Shown in pieces: positions 1 through 7,496 of a DNA stretch of 15,645 nucleotides. Source of the DNA: Cyclobacteriaceae bacterium. Its GTDB lineage: Bacteria; Bacteroidota; Bacteroidia; Cytophagales; Cyclobacteriaceae. Position 1 is the first letter of the stretch, and each line of letters opens with the position of its first letter. Location: contig JANYDR010000016.1 in the NCBI GenBank assembly GCA_025363495.1, forward strand, positions 1 to 15,645, given 5' to 3'. The position numbers were made by a program, and so were the translations under genes. The notes beneath the pieces are model-generated. The model had not been told where the DNA came from. It saw only the letters and a list, made by a program, of their open reading frames with translations, and ran no database searches.

Positions 1-1150
1 TAAGAATTACAGCCTGCAACACATTGATGGTTTGGGCAATGTTGGCCATTCTCACACGGTCGGCATGATTATTAAAGATATTGAGTGATGTACCAGCTAT
101 CATTGCGTCGCGCATCGTGTTTTGCTGATACAGAAAGCCAGGATTAGTACCCGCCTCCACATCGTACCAACCGCCCCACTCATCAACAATAAGTCCGACT
201 TTCTTATCGGGATCATACTTGTCCATAATCGTTGAGTGCCGCATTACCAATTCTTCCATTTTCAATGCCACCTGCATTGTTCCAAAATATTGGCCCTCAT
301 CAAAATCCGTTGCTGATCCCTTCTTATCCCAGTTAGTAACAGAATAAGAATGTAAAGCAACACCTTCCAGCATGTTCCTGGGAATATCTCTCATTAAGAC
401 TTCTGTCCAGTGATAATCAGCTACGTTTGCTCCAGACGCTATTCTAAAAAGACCTTCACCATTGCTCCAGTCGGTCATAAACGTAGCATATTGTTTATAA
501 ATGTTGGCATAATATTCTGCTGTCATATTACCACCACAACCCCACGCCTCGTTACCTACTCCCCAATATTTAACTTTCCATGGATTCTGGCGCCCATTCT
601 TTTTTCTCCAATCCGCCATTGGACTTACTCCATCATGGTTTACGTATTGCACCCAATCTGCCAGCTCCGCCACCGTTCCACTTCCCACATTTGCCGCCAG
701 GTAAGGTTCTGCACCAATCAGTTCACACATATTTAAAAAGTCGTGCGTACCGAAACTGTTATCTTCTGTTACACCACCCCACCACTTGTTTACCATAGTA
801 GGTCTGTTGGCTTTAGGACCAACTCCATCTTTCCAATGATAGGTATCAGCGAAGCAACCACCCGGCCAGCGCAAATTCGGAATCTTCATGTCTTTGAGGG
901 CCTTCACAACATCATTGCGAACACCAGCAGTATTTGGAATTACCTTATTGTTTTCGCCAACATAAAATCCTCCGTAAATACAGCGACCAAGATGCTCAGA
1001 GAAGTGTCCATAAATATGCTTGCTGATTTGATACTTTCCCTGGTCGGTGTTAATCATCACTTTTGTTTCCGCATTTTGACTAATTGCGGGAGATGCGATT
1101 ACCACGACAAGCATCATTATAAGAATGACAATTGATCTACTTCTTTTCAT
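1..1150 (-). CDS. Secreted GH51 alpha-L-arabinofuranosidase (partial, C-terminus beyond left edge)
   Basis: An open minus-strand frame runs from ATG at 1150 to the window edge and gives the first 383 residues; no stop is reached. The start MKRSRSIVILIMMLVVVIAS and the following PAISQ look like a Sec signal peptide, so the enzyme is probably periplasmic or extracellular. GH51 enzymes release terminal arabinofuranose from arabinan and arabinoxylan side chains with retention of configuration. Visible GH51 hallmarks are NLRWPGGCFADTYHW, the acid/base motif VGNEAWGCGG (Glu201) and the nucleophile motif IVDEWGGWYD (Glu324), followed by NNHADRVRMANIAQT near the edge. The family is usually about 500 residues or more, so roughly the last quarter is missing. 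No Shine-Dalgarno sequence is evident before the ATG. A perfect inverted repeat about 110 bp upstream may control it. The family call is firm; the exact substrate is inferred. Confidence 0.93.
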   Translation of the reverse strand, partial: MKRSRSIVILIMMLVVVIASPAISQNAETKVMINTDQGKYQISKHIYGHFSEHLGRCIYGGFYVGENNKVIPNTAGVRNDVVKALKDMKIPNLRWPGGCFADTYHWKDGVGPKANRPTMVNKWWGGVTEDNSFGTHDFLNMCELIGAEPYLAANVGSGTVAELADWVQYVNHDGVSPMADWRKKNGRQNPWKVKYWGVGNEAWGCGGNMTAEYYANIYKQYATFMTDWSNGEGLFRIASGANVADYHWTEVLMRDIPRNMLEGVALHSYSVTNWDKKGSATDFDEGQYFGTMQVALKMEELVMRHSTIMDKYDPDKKVGLIVDEWGGWYDVEAGTNPGFLYQQNTMRDAMIAGTSLNIFNNHADRVRMANIAQTINVLQAVIL

Positions 1151-1259
1151 TTCTTTGGTATGTTTATTAAAAGTTGGTGAGTTTGCCTGAGCTTTATCCA
1201 GTGCCTTATGGAAGAGTTTAGAAACATTTATAAACATTTTTGGCACTTATTAGCCAGGG

Positions 1260-1290
1260 TTTAATAAATGTATTATCTACATTTATTAAA
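1260..1290. promoter_or_regulatory. Perfect 13-bp inverted repeat, candidate operator of the arabinofuranosidase gene
   Basis: The left arm TTTAATAAATGTA (1260-1272) and the right arm TACATTTATTAAA (1278-1290) are exact reverse complements separated by TTATC. The site lies 110 bp upstream of the GH51 start. A related half-site, AAACATTTATAAA, lies closer to the gene at 1222-1234. The AT-rich symmetry suits a dimeric repressor or activator, for instance of arabinose genes. The cognate protein is not in the window, and a terminator is unlikely because the stem has almost no G+C. Confidence 0.55.
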
Positions 1291-1337
1291 AGTAAATAAA
1301 TTTATAACAACGGCAAACTTGTCATCCTTATTTCACT

Positions 1338-1356
1338 GCATCGCAACCTGCGACGC
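1338..1356 (-). terminator. Possible hairpin downstream of the AhpD-like gene
   Basis: GCATCGCA (1338-1345) and TGCGACGC (1349-1356) pair over 8 bp, including one G-T wobble, around a 3-nt loop. The hairpin starts 5 bp past the stop codon of the minus-strand peroxidase-like gene. No T-tract follows on the minus strand, so intrinsic termination is uncertain; it may be an mRNA 3'-end stabiliser. Confidence 0.3.
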
Positions 1357-1361
1357 TAAGA

Positions 1362-1916
1362 TCACCGCACCTTAAACGGCGCCGTAAAATATCCCTCTTC
1401 CGCCCTTTGTTTTCCGATCTTATCATAAATCGCATCATCATCAGGGGCCCATGTTGCCAATCCATCGACATACCTGTTAAACAAGCAGAACGTAGCAGCA
1501 ATCAATACTGTATCATGAATTTCAATATCAGTAGCTCCTTCTTTTTTGGCAGCCGAGATATCGTCAGTGGTTACATGTAATCCTCCCTTTTGTACATGAG
1601 AAGCAATTTTGAGTAACGTTTTTAACTTATTACTGATTGGCGCTGTGGTTGGATCATTCATCACTGAAGCTACTAATGCGGCATTATTGTCCAGATGATA
1701 TTTGGCAATAGCACCATGCGCAGATGAACAATATTTACAGGAATTTAAACGGGATACATAAGCGGCAATCAGTTCTCGTTCACCCTGGCTCATTGTTGGA
1801 TGCGGATCGTGAAGAAGTGTTTGCACCAGTGCATTTAGCGGGCCAGAAGTCTCAGGTCGAAATACAAACAGGCTGCGAACGCCTGGATACTCTTTTGGTA
1901 AGTCGATGTGTGGCAT
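1362..1916 (-). CDS. AhpD-like / carboxymuconolactone decarboxylase family, peroxidase-related protein
   Basis: This 184-residue protein has the AhpD core signature: Cys60-x-x-Cys63 followed by His67 in SCKYCSSAHG, within the all-alpha region (about residues 40-110) that binds partners in alkylhydroperoxidase D proteins. In this family the CxxC pair reduces peroxides or relays electrons. The flanking sequence (MSQGERELIAAYVSRLN before, the FNRYVDGLAT stretch after) resembles the uncharacterised peroxidase-related branch rather than true carboxymuconolactone decarboxylase. There is no signal peptide, so it is probably cytoplasmic. It has the same direction as the GH51 gene but is separated from it by 211 bp with an operator-like palindrome, so they are probably independent units. 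The physiological substrate cannot be told from sequence. Confidence 0.85.
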   Translation of the reverse strand: MPHIDLPKEYPGVRSLFVFRPETSGPLNALVQTLLHDPHPTMSQGERELIAAYVSRLNSCKYCSSAHGAIAKYHLDNNAALVASVMNDPTTAPISNKLKTLLKIASHVQKGGLHVTTDDISAAKKEGATDIEIHDTVLIAATFCLFNRYVDGLATWAPDDDAIYDKIGKQRAEEGYFTAPFKVR

Positions 1917-1992
1917 AAGAAAGAATTTTTTTAATGAATGACTAAGCTACGATAATCCCCACGATGAGTAGCAATCGATCTAACCAAAGTAT

Positions 1993-2109
1993 TTGCCACA
2001 GATCGCACAGATGCACACAGATCATTGCTGGTAATTCGTTTGCTGGTAAAGAATAACACAGATAGCAGCTTCACTGCCTGTCTGTGGAAATCTGTGCGAT
2101 CTGTGGCAA
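1993..2109. repeat. CACAGAT-type fold-back repeat
   Basis: A 20-bp perfect inverted repeat, TTGCCACAGATCGCACAGAT at 1993-2012 and its reverse complement at 2090-2109, flanks a 77-bp centre. Inside, CACAGAT recurs at roughly 9-11 bp spacing (again near 2016 and 2057), so each arm is itself a degenerate tandem repeat. TGCTGGTAA occurs twice in the centre. A lone TTTGCCACAGAT reappears at 7401-7412. I see no transposase, so it resembles a non-autonomous REP/MITE-like intergenic repeat. Small open frames across it (for example at 1931-2243) are not credible genes. Confidence 0.65.
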
Positions 2110-2190
2110 GCCTCCGCATGCGAAGCTAGCCAGTTAGCAACGTTGTTTTTACGCTGGAGGCGCATTAGAATCCGTGGCAAAGTATTTTCG

Positions 2191-2275
2191 TTGTTAGATA
2201 GAATTTTCGCTGATCTAATACTCGCAGATCTGCGTGCATGCAATTCCCGGGAATCTGCGGGAAATGTATTTTAAT
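2191..2275. repeat. Second degenerate palindromic repeat with CGCAGAT units
   Basis: The segment opens with TTGTTAGATAGAAT (2191-2204), a 14-mer found identically at 7941-7954. It then holds three perfect palindromes placed end to end: CGCAGATCTGCG (2223-2234), TGCATGCA (2235-2242) and ATTCCCGGGAAT (2243-2254), followed by AATCTGCGGGAAA. CGCAGAT units in both orientations resemble dispersed intergenic repeats. No gene is visible; the boundaries are approximate. Confidence 0.5.
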
Positions 2276-2364
2276 TGTTGAGATGGTTTGAAAATGCAGC
2301 CACCCACGTATTTCAATTCTTGCCGCACGCTGATGAAGGATTCTTAATTTTTCTTATAAACCCA

Positions 2365-2394
2365 TGCAACCTTTTCTATTTTTGACCAGTCTAA
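2365..2394 (+). promoter_or_regulatory. Candidate ECF-sigma-type promoter of the PadR-permease operon
   Basis: TGCAACC (2365-2371) and GTCTAA (2389-2394) are 17 bp apart and resemble the AAC-type -35 and GTC-type -10 elements of ECF sigma factor promoters. The T-rich spacer and the position, 38 bp before the PadR start, fit. This is a motif-level inference; no ECF sigma gene is in the window. Confidence 0.4.
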
Positions 2395-2431
2395 GGCAAA
2401 GGTGAAACAAATACCCTAATATTCAGCTAAA

Positions 2432-2770
2432 ATGAAAGGAACATACATTGGAGAATTTGAAGAGCTGGTGCTGCTAACCGTCGGAATCCTATTTGAAGAC
2501 GCTTACGGACTAGCCATTGTGGATGAATTGGAAAAGAAAACAGGTCGCTCCATAATGATAAGCTCAGTACACAAAGCCCTTGTCAGACTGGAAGACAAAG
2601 GCTATCTGAAATCACAAATGGGAGGCGCCACCCAACTACGCGGAGGCAGGGACAAACGACTTTATACATTAACTCAATCCGGCAAGAAAGTGCTCAGCCA
2701 GTCACGTGAACTGCGCAATTCCATGTGGAATGAAGTTCCAAAAATAGTGTGGGGAACAGGAAAAATATGA
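2432..2770 (+). CDS. PadR family transcriptional regulator
   Basis: This 112-residue protein is a winged-helix PadR repressor. It begins with the typical LGEFEELVLL-like stretch (here IGEFEELVLLTVGIL), followed by YGLAIVDELEKKTGRSI, the recognition region SSVHKALVRLEDKGYLKS (about residues 43-60) and the wing GGRDKRLYTLTQSGKKVL (about 71-88). It lacks a long C-terminal dimerisation domain, so it belongs to the short PadR type. Its stop codon overlaps the ATG of the downstream permease as ATGA, showing translational coupling. In Bacteroidota and Acidobacteria such PadR genes routinely precede orphan FtsX-like permeases and probably repress their own operon. No Shine-Dalgarno sequence is seen; the ATG at 2432 matches the usual family start. 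Confidence 0.92.
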   Translation: MKGTYIGEFEELVLLTVGILFEDAYGLAIVDELEKKTGRSIMISSVHKALVRLEDKGYLKSQMGGATQLRGGRDKRLYTLTQSGKKVLSQSRELRNSMWNEVPKIVWGTGKI

Positions 2771-5427
2771 AACCTAAATCTCAAAACACGAGTCCTCCGA
2801 AATGGGCCGTGCGATTTTTCCGGTGGTACTGTAATGATCACTTGTCAGAAGCAGTGCTCGGGGACATGGAAGAGCTTTATGAGCGCCGACAATTAAAAAT
2901 GGGAAAAAGAAAAGCAGACTTCTTGTTTCTCTGGAACGTACTCCTTTTTCTGCAACCCTTTGCCATTAGAAAAGAATCGAAATCAACGACCTATAATACT
3001 ATAGCCATGCTTGAGAACTATTTTAAAATAACCTGGAGGACAATGTCCCGGCAAAAAATGTATGCCGCCATAAAAATCGGTGGATTTGCTATTGGCCTCG
3101 CCGCCTGTATGATCATTTTTCTCTTTATAAGAAATGAGGTCAGTTACGACAAGCGCTTTGCAGGTAGCTCTATCTTCAGAATGTATAATGATTTTGGAGG
3201 GACAACCCCTGCAAAATGGACTTCTCTTCCTCCTTCAGTGGCTCAAATTGTAAAAAATGATTTTCCGGAAATTGAAAAGACGGCACGACTCATTCCGCAA
3301 AAATGGTTTAATGCCGGAAGCAATTTGTTCAGGCGCGACGATCGAACAGAGAACGCATATGAAGAAGGCTTTGCCTATGCAGATAATGATTTGCTGGAAA
3401 TTCTCGAAATACCAATGGTATATGGCAGCAAACAGACTGCCCTGGCAAAACAAAACTCCATTGTCATTTCGAAACGCATTGCTGACAAATATTTTCCGAA
3501 TGAAGATCCTACCGGTAAGATTATTATTCTTAATGAAAATAAAACCAGGCCGTTTGTAATCGGCGGCGTCATGGAAGACTTTCCGGAAAACTCTCATATT
3601 CATTTTGATTTTTTTATCACGCTTTCCGGCAAAGAGTTTTGGCCAGGAGAACAGACAGACTGGTGCTGCTGGAATTATGACACCTATATTCAACTCAGGC
3701 CGGATGCTTCGCCGGAGGCACTCCAGAAAAAACTGATCTCTGTAAGGGATAACTATCTTATCCCGTACCTTAAAAAGAATGGAGATCAGTCGGTTTCAGA
3801 TATAAAGCAATACCATGCTTTTGGTTTACAACCGGTGCAAGATATTTATCTTAATACAGGGGGAGTTCAGGATGAATTGAGGCATGGCGATTCCAGATAC
3901 GTGTGGCTTTTCGGAGGCATTGCGGTCTTTATTCTTATCCTCGCTGGAATTAATTTTATTAATCTGACTACCGCTAAGTCTGCTAATCGCTCCAAAGAAG
4001 TTGGATTGAGAAAAGTGGTTGGCTCTGGTCGTGGTTATCTCATCAGGCAATTTCTGTCGGAATCAATTGTTTACAGCTTTATCTCATTTGCCATCGGAAT
4101 TATGATTGTTGTTCTGGCACTCCCCTTTTTCAACACTTTATCCGGCAAGCAATTATTTATTCCATGGGCAACCTGGTGGTGGGTTCCGATGCTGGCTGGT
4201 GCCGTTATCATCATTGGAGTACTGGCGGGAATTTATCCTGCATTTTATCTCTCCTCTTTTAAGCCCGCGGATGTATTGAAAGGAAGCACCAGTCTCGGAA
4301 GCAAGAGCTCAAAGCTAAGAAGCGCCATGGTTGTTTTTCAATTTACAACTTCCATTATTCTGATCATCGGCACATTCGTCGTCTATCGTCAAATGAATTA
4401 TATTCTCACGACAAAGATCGGATTCGACAAAGAGCAGGTAATTATGATTGAAGGTGCCAACACCCTTGACAAACAACAGTTGACATTCAAGAATGAATTA
4501 CTTCAACTTTCCAGTGTGAAAAGTGTCACCATCAGCGATTACCTTCCGGTAAACGGAACAACCCGCGATCAAAATGGTTTCTGGCGTGAAGGGAAGACAA
4601 AGGAAGAAAAAGGAGTTTATGGTCAGAAGTGGATCGTAGACGAAGATTATATCCCCACGTTGGGAATGAAACTCACTGAAGGCCGAAACTTTGATATAAA
4701 GTTGGCATCCGACTCACAAGCGATTATTATTAATCAGGCCATGGTTAAAGAATTTGGGTTTAAAAATCCTATCGGAGAACGCATCACCAATAACAATGGC
4801 AATTATACAGTCATCGGAGTGCTGGAAAATTTCAATTATGAATCTATGAAGGGACAGATCCGGTCATTATGTTTTGTTATGGAAAGAGGTGGATCGATCG
4901 TTTCCGTAAAAGTCAAATCAGCCAGTATTGCTGAAGACATCCAATCGTTGAATAAGATGTGGAATAAGTTTATGCCTAATCAACCATTTCGCTATTCATT
5001 TCTCGATGAACGTTACGCACGCATGTACGAAGATGTCGATCGCATGGGGAATATTTTTGCAGGCTTCGCACTACTGGCAATAATGGTTGCCTGCCTGGGG
5101 TTGTTTGCCCTTTCAGCATTTATGGTTGAGCAACGTAGTAAGGAGATCAGTATTCGTCTTGTGATGGGCGCCTCCGTAAAAAGTATTTTCAGATTGCTGA
5201 CCCAGAATTTTGTAACGCTTGTTCTGATTTCTTTCGCGATAGCAACACCGGTGTCGTGGTATATGATGCAACGATGGCTGGAAGACTATACATATAAGAT
5301 TACCATCACCTGGGACGTGTTTATCCTGGCCGGGTTGATATCAGTTGTGATTGCTTTGCTTACAGTAAGCTATCAATCGATAACGGCTGCGTTGGCAAAT
5401 CCGGCGGATAAGCTGAGGTCAGAATAA
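2767..5427 (+). CDS. Orphan ABC transporter permease with permease-prefix domain (FtsX/MacB-PCD type)
   Basis: This is an 886-residue inner-membrane protein. Residues 1-75 form a permease-prefix domain (PPKWAVRFFRWYC, LGDMEELYERR). A first membrane segment (about 100-121) leads into a MacB-like periplasmic domain. A central FtsX block with the coupling motif KEVGLRKVVGSGRG follows, then a further transmembrane segment near 515-540, a second periplasmic domain, and a C-terminal FtsX block with KEISIRLVMGAS. The duplicated layout is that of orphan permeases found without a cognate ATPase gene, and no ATP-binding subunit is nearby. ATG 2767 is preferred over an in-frame GTG at 2749 because it gives the ATGA overlap with padR and follows GGAACAGGAAAAAT. 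The substrate is unknown; relatives are mechanotransmission-type or efflux permeases. Confidence 0.9.
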   Translation: MKPKSQNTSPPKWAVRFFRWYCNDHLSEAVLGDMEELYERRQLKMGKRKADFLFLWNVLLFLQPFAIRKESKSTTYNTIAMLENYFKITWRTMSRQKMYAAIKIGGFAIGLAACMIIFLFIRNEVSYDKRFAGSSIFRMYNDFGGTTPAKWTSLPPSVAQIVKNDFPEIEKTARLIPQKWFNAGSNLFRRDDRTENAYEEGFAYADNDLLEILEIPMVYGSKQTALAKQNSIVISKRIADKYFPNEDPTGKIIILNENKTRPFVIGGVMEDFPENSHIHFDFFITLSGKEFWPGEQTDWCCWNYDTYIQLRPDASPEALQKKLISVRDNYLIPYLKKNGDQSVSDIKQYHAFGLQPVQDIYLNTGGVQDELRHGDSRYVWLFGGIAVFILILAGINFINLTTAKSANRSKEVGLRKVVGSGRGYLIRQFLSESIVYSFISFAIGIMIVVLALPFFNTLSGKQLFIPWATWWWVPMLAGAVIIIGVLAGIYPAFYLSSFKPADVLKGSTSLGSKSSKLRSAMVVFQFTTSIILIIGTFVVYRQMNYILTTKIGFDKEQVIMIEGANTLDKQQLTFKNELLQLSSVKSVTISDYLPVNGTTRDQNGFWREGKTKEEKGVYGQKWIVDEDYIPTLGMKLTEGRNFDIKLASDSQAIIINQAMVKEFGFKNPIGERITNNNGNYTVIGVLENFNYESMKGQIRSLCFVMERGGSIVSVKVKSASIAEDIQSLNKMWNKFMPNQPFRYSFLDERYARMYEDVDRMGNIFAGFALLAIMVACLGLFALSAFMVEQRSKEISIRLVMGASVKSIFRLLTQNFVTLVLISFAIATPVSWYMMQRWLEDYTYKITITWDVFILAGLISVVIALLTVSYQSITAALANPADKLRSE

Positions 5428-5464
5428 TAGACAAGACACAAGAGAAATCATATTCGGTCTGGAA

Positions 5465-5553
5465 TTAACCACGAAGTCACGAGGACACGAAGAAGCCACA
5501 AATAGATAGAAAATAGTAGTGTCTTCCTTGTGTCTTCGTGCCCTCGTGGTCAA
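5465..5553. repeat. CACGAAG-type fold-back repeat between permease and GH3 genes
   Basis: Two 31-nt arms (5465-5495 and 5523-5553) are inverted copies matching at 25 of 31 positions around a 27-nt spacer. Each arm consists of roughly 9-nt tandem units, as in ACCACGAAG, TCACGAGGA, CACGAAG. Such units are common intergenic repeats in Bacteroidota. The transcribed hairpin would lie 38 bp after the permease stop and 73 bp before the GH3 start, so it could separate the two transcripts or shape their ends. Confidence 0.65.
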
Positions 5554-5625
5554 TATGTATTACTTTTAATATATATATTGACACTCAGTATACAGTGGTG
5601 TTCTGTCCGAGATGCAAGTCAATCT

Positions 5626-7383
5626 ATGAAAAATCTTATTCAGGGTGTTGTTATTATTATTCTCCTCTCTCAAACCGTCTGCAACCTTGTTTCAGCCCAG
5701 AAAAAAAACCCTGATGAGATAGCAGAACTGACCAAAAAAACGCTCTCGGGTCTTTCCCTCGAAAAGAAAGTAGCTCAACTGGTGTGCGCCGAAATATCTG
5801 GCAATTATATCTCCGATGATGATCCTAAATTTCAGCTATGGCTACGTCTGGCCCGTGATCATGGAATCGGGGGATTCGTTATTTATGGAGGAACGCCTCA
5901 CAGTGCAGGCATATTATTAAATAGACTTCAGCAGGCATCGGCAATACCAATACTGATCTCAACGGATTTTGAAGGAGGACCCGGACAACAAATCATAGGT
6001 GCCAGTGAGTTTCCATCCAATATGGCCTTTGCCGCAACCGGCGATACTGATCTGATGTATCGGGCCGCGAAAATCATGGGACAGGAAGGAAGAGCACTGG
6101 GCATTCATCTTACGTATACTCCTGTTTCTGATGTGTCTGTTTCACCTGACAATCCTCAGGAAAGTGGCCGATCTTTTGGTGGCGACCTGGAGCTGATGAA
6201 AAAAATGCTGAACGCGTATGTGAGAGGTTATCACGAAAGTGGTATGCTCACGACATCAAAACATTTTCCGGGGCGGGGAGATATGAAAGGCGGACCTGCT
6301 TATCCTTCCTTCACAACGCTCAATAAATCGATGGCGGAGCTAAATGCGAATGAGTTCAAGGCATTTCAAAATGCGATTGATGCCGGAGTTGACTTTGTGA
6401 TGACGGAACACATTGCTATTCCGTCGATAACAGATGGTTCGATGCTGCCCGCGAGTGTCGAACCCAAATTAGTGAAAGGAATCATTCGCGATAAGCTTGG
6501 TTTTAAAGGTATTATCACATCTGATGATCTATGGTATGATCACGTTACAGCGCGTTTTGGTAGAGAAGAGGTAGCAGTCATGGCATTAATGGCAGGGCAT
6601 GACATTGTTTTGAAACCAAAAGATCCCGTCGCCACTATGCAAGCCATTGTCGACGCTAGGAAGAAAGGTCGAATAAGCCAGGAGCAGATAGATCAGTCAG
6701 TTTATAAATTGTTGTATAAAAAATTCTCACTGGGGCTTGATAAGAACAGACTTGTGAACATAGATGATATCACTAAAGTCGTGGGAACAATTGAGCATAA
6801 GACTGTTGTACAAGAGGTGGCGGATAGATCGGTAACCCTCCTACGCAACGAAAATGTATTGCCAGTAAAGAATTTTACTCCTTCCAAAACTGTGCACATC
6901 ACTATTCAGAAAGATGAAGATCAACCTAATGTAAAATTATTGATCAGGGAGATGACAGCGGCGTTTCCGGAGATGAAACATTATTCACTTAAACCAACTA
7001 TTGCAAAATCTGTTTATGAAGACGTAAGTAAAGCAGCCGCCAGTGCGGATCTCGTGATCCTTTCATTGTTCATTCAGCGCGACCGGCATGGAGATCCAAC
7101 ACCTGTTAGAAAAGAAGATATTGATCTTATCAACACCATCATTGCGAGTCACCCTGGAAAAGTAGTAGCAATGTCTTTTGGCAACCCCCATCTTATCAGA
7201 AAGATAAATAAAGTACCGGCGTTTATGGTTGGATATGGTGAGGGAGGATTTTTTGGAAATCAGGTCGTTTATTTTAGTTCGTTTGTGCGGATATTAAAAG
7301 GACAGATTGTGCCACAGGGGAAGTTGCCGATTGTGGTGAGCGAGGGGTATCCGATTGGGGCGGGATTATTAATATTTAGATAG
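5626..7383 (+). CDS. Secreted two-domain glycoside hydrolase family 3 protein, NagZ-related but without the NagZ His loop
   Basis: This 585-residue protein starts at ATG 5626, where MKNLIQGVVIIILLSQTVCN plus LVSAQ forms a clear Sec signal peptide. An in-frame GTG at 5530 lies in the repeat and would bury that signal, so it is rejected. The TIM-barrel domain (about 40-395) has the entry motif LSLEKKVAQLV, the substrate-binding Lys212-His213 in SKHFPGRGD and the nucleophile motif ITSDDLW (Asp300). A GH3 C-terminal alpha/beta domain (about 420-585) follows, with VTLLRNENVLPV and QGKLPIVV. NagZ enzymes use an Asp-His dyad just after KHFPGHG; here the loop reads RGDMKGGPAYPSF with no His, so the acid/base must differ. 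It is probably a beta-glucosidase or beta-N-acetylglucosaminidase acting outside the cytoplasm; specificity is uncertain. Confidence 0.87.
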   Translation: MKNLIQGVVIIILLSQTVCNLVSAQKKNPDEIAELTKKTLSGLSLEKKVAQLVCAEISGNYISDDDPKFQLWLRLARDHGIGGFVIYGGTPHSAGILLNRLQQASAIPILISTDFEGGPGQQIIGASEFPSNMAFAATGDTDLMYRAAKIMGQEGRALGIHLTYTPVSDVSVSPDNPQESGRSFGGDLELMKKMLNAYVRGYHESGMLTTSKHFPGRGDMKGGPAYPSFTTLNKSMAELNANEFKAFQNAIDAGVDFVMTEHIAIPSITDGSMLPASVEPKLVKGIIRDKLGFKGIITSDDLWYDHVTARFGREEVAVMALMAGHDIVLKPKDPVATMQAIVDARKKGRISQEQIDQSVYKLLYKKFSLGLDKNRLVNIDDITKVVGTIEHKTVVQEVADRSVTLLRNENVLPVKNFTPSKTVHITIQKDEDQPNVKLLIREMTAAFPEMKHYSLKPTIAKSVYEDVSKAAASADLVILSLFIQRDRHGDPTPVRKEDIDLINTIIASHPGKVVAMSFGNPHLIRKINKVPAFMVGYGEGGFFGNQVVYFSSFVRILKGQIVPQGKLPIVVSEGYPIGAGLLIFR

Positions 7384-7400
7384 TACAGATCGGAGGATTT

Positions 7401-7412
7401 TTTGCCACAGAT
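7401..7412 (+). repeat. Solo arm fragment of the CACAGAT repeat
   Basis: TTTGCCACAGAT, 17 bp after the GH3 stop, is identical to the outer 12 bases of the fold-back repeat arm at 1992-2003. No inverted partner is seen nearby, so it is probably a truncated copy. Chance identity cannot be excluded for 12 bp. Confidence 0.35.
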
Positions 7413-7496
7413 TCCAATACTCCTACTGGGTAAAACAATATTTCTAACTTAATATCGATCGAGCCTAGTTTATCAGGACCTTTGGATTCATCGCAT

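Noticed and set aside
410..1135. Plus-strand open frames opposite the arabinofuranosidase
   Set aside because: They are antisense to a well-supported GH51 frame and show no protein-family features.
1993..2109. CRISPR array
   Set aside because: The repeats are inverted and the internal units are only about 9-11 bp apart with no unique spacers; no cas genes are present.
1931..2243. Two minus-strand open frames of 62 and 73 residues
   Set aside because: They run across inverted repeats; their sequence is translated repeat and no family signature or start context is seen.
2223..2254. Synthetic linker or vector sequence, because of clustered restriction-site palindromes
   Set aside because: The flanking CGCAGAT units and the 14-mer shared with 7941 point to a natural repeat, and no vector sequence is seen.
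5530..5625. N-terminal extension of the GH3 protein from GTG 5530
   Set aside because: It translates the right arm of the CACGAAG repeat and would place 32 odd residues ahead of an obvious signal peptide starting at 5626.
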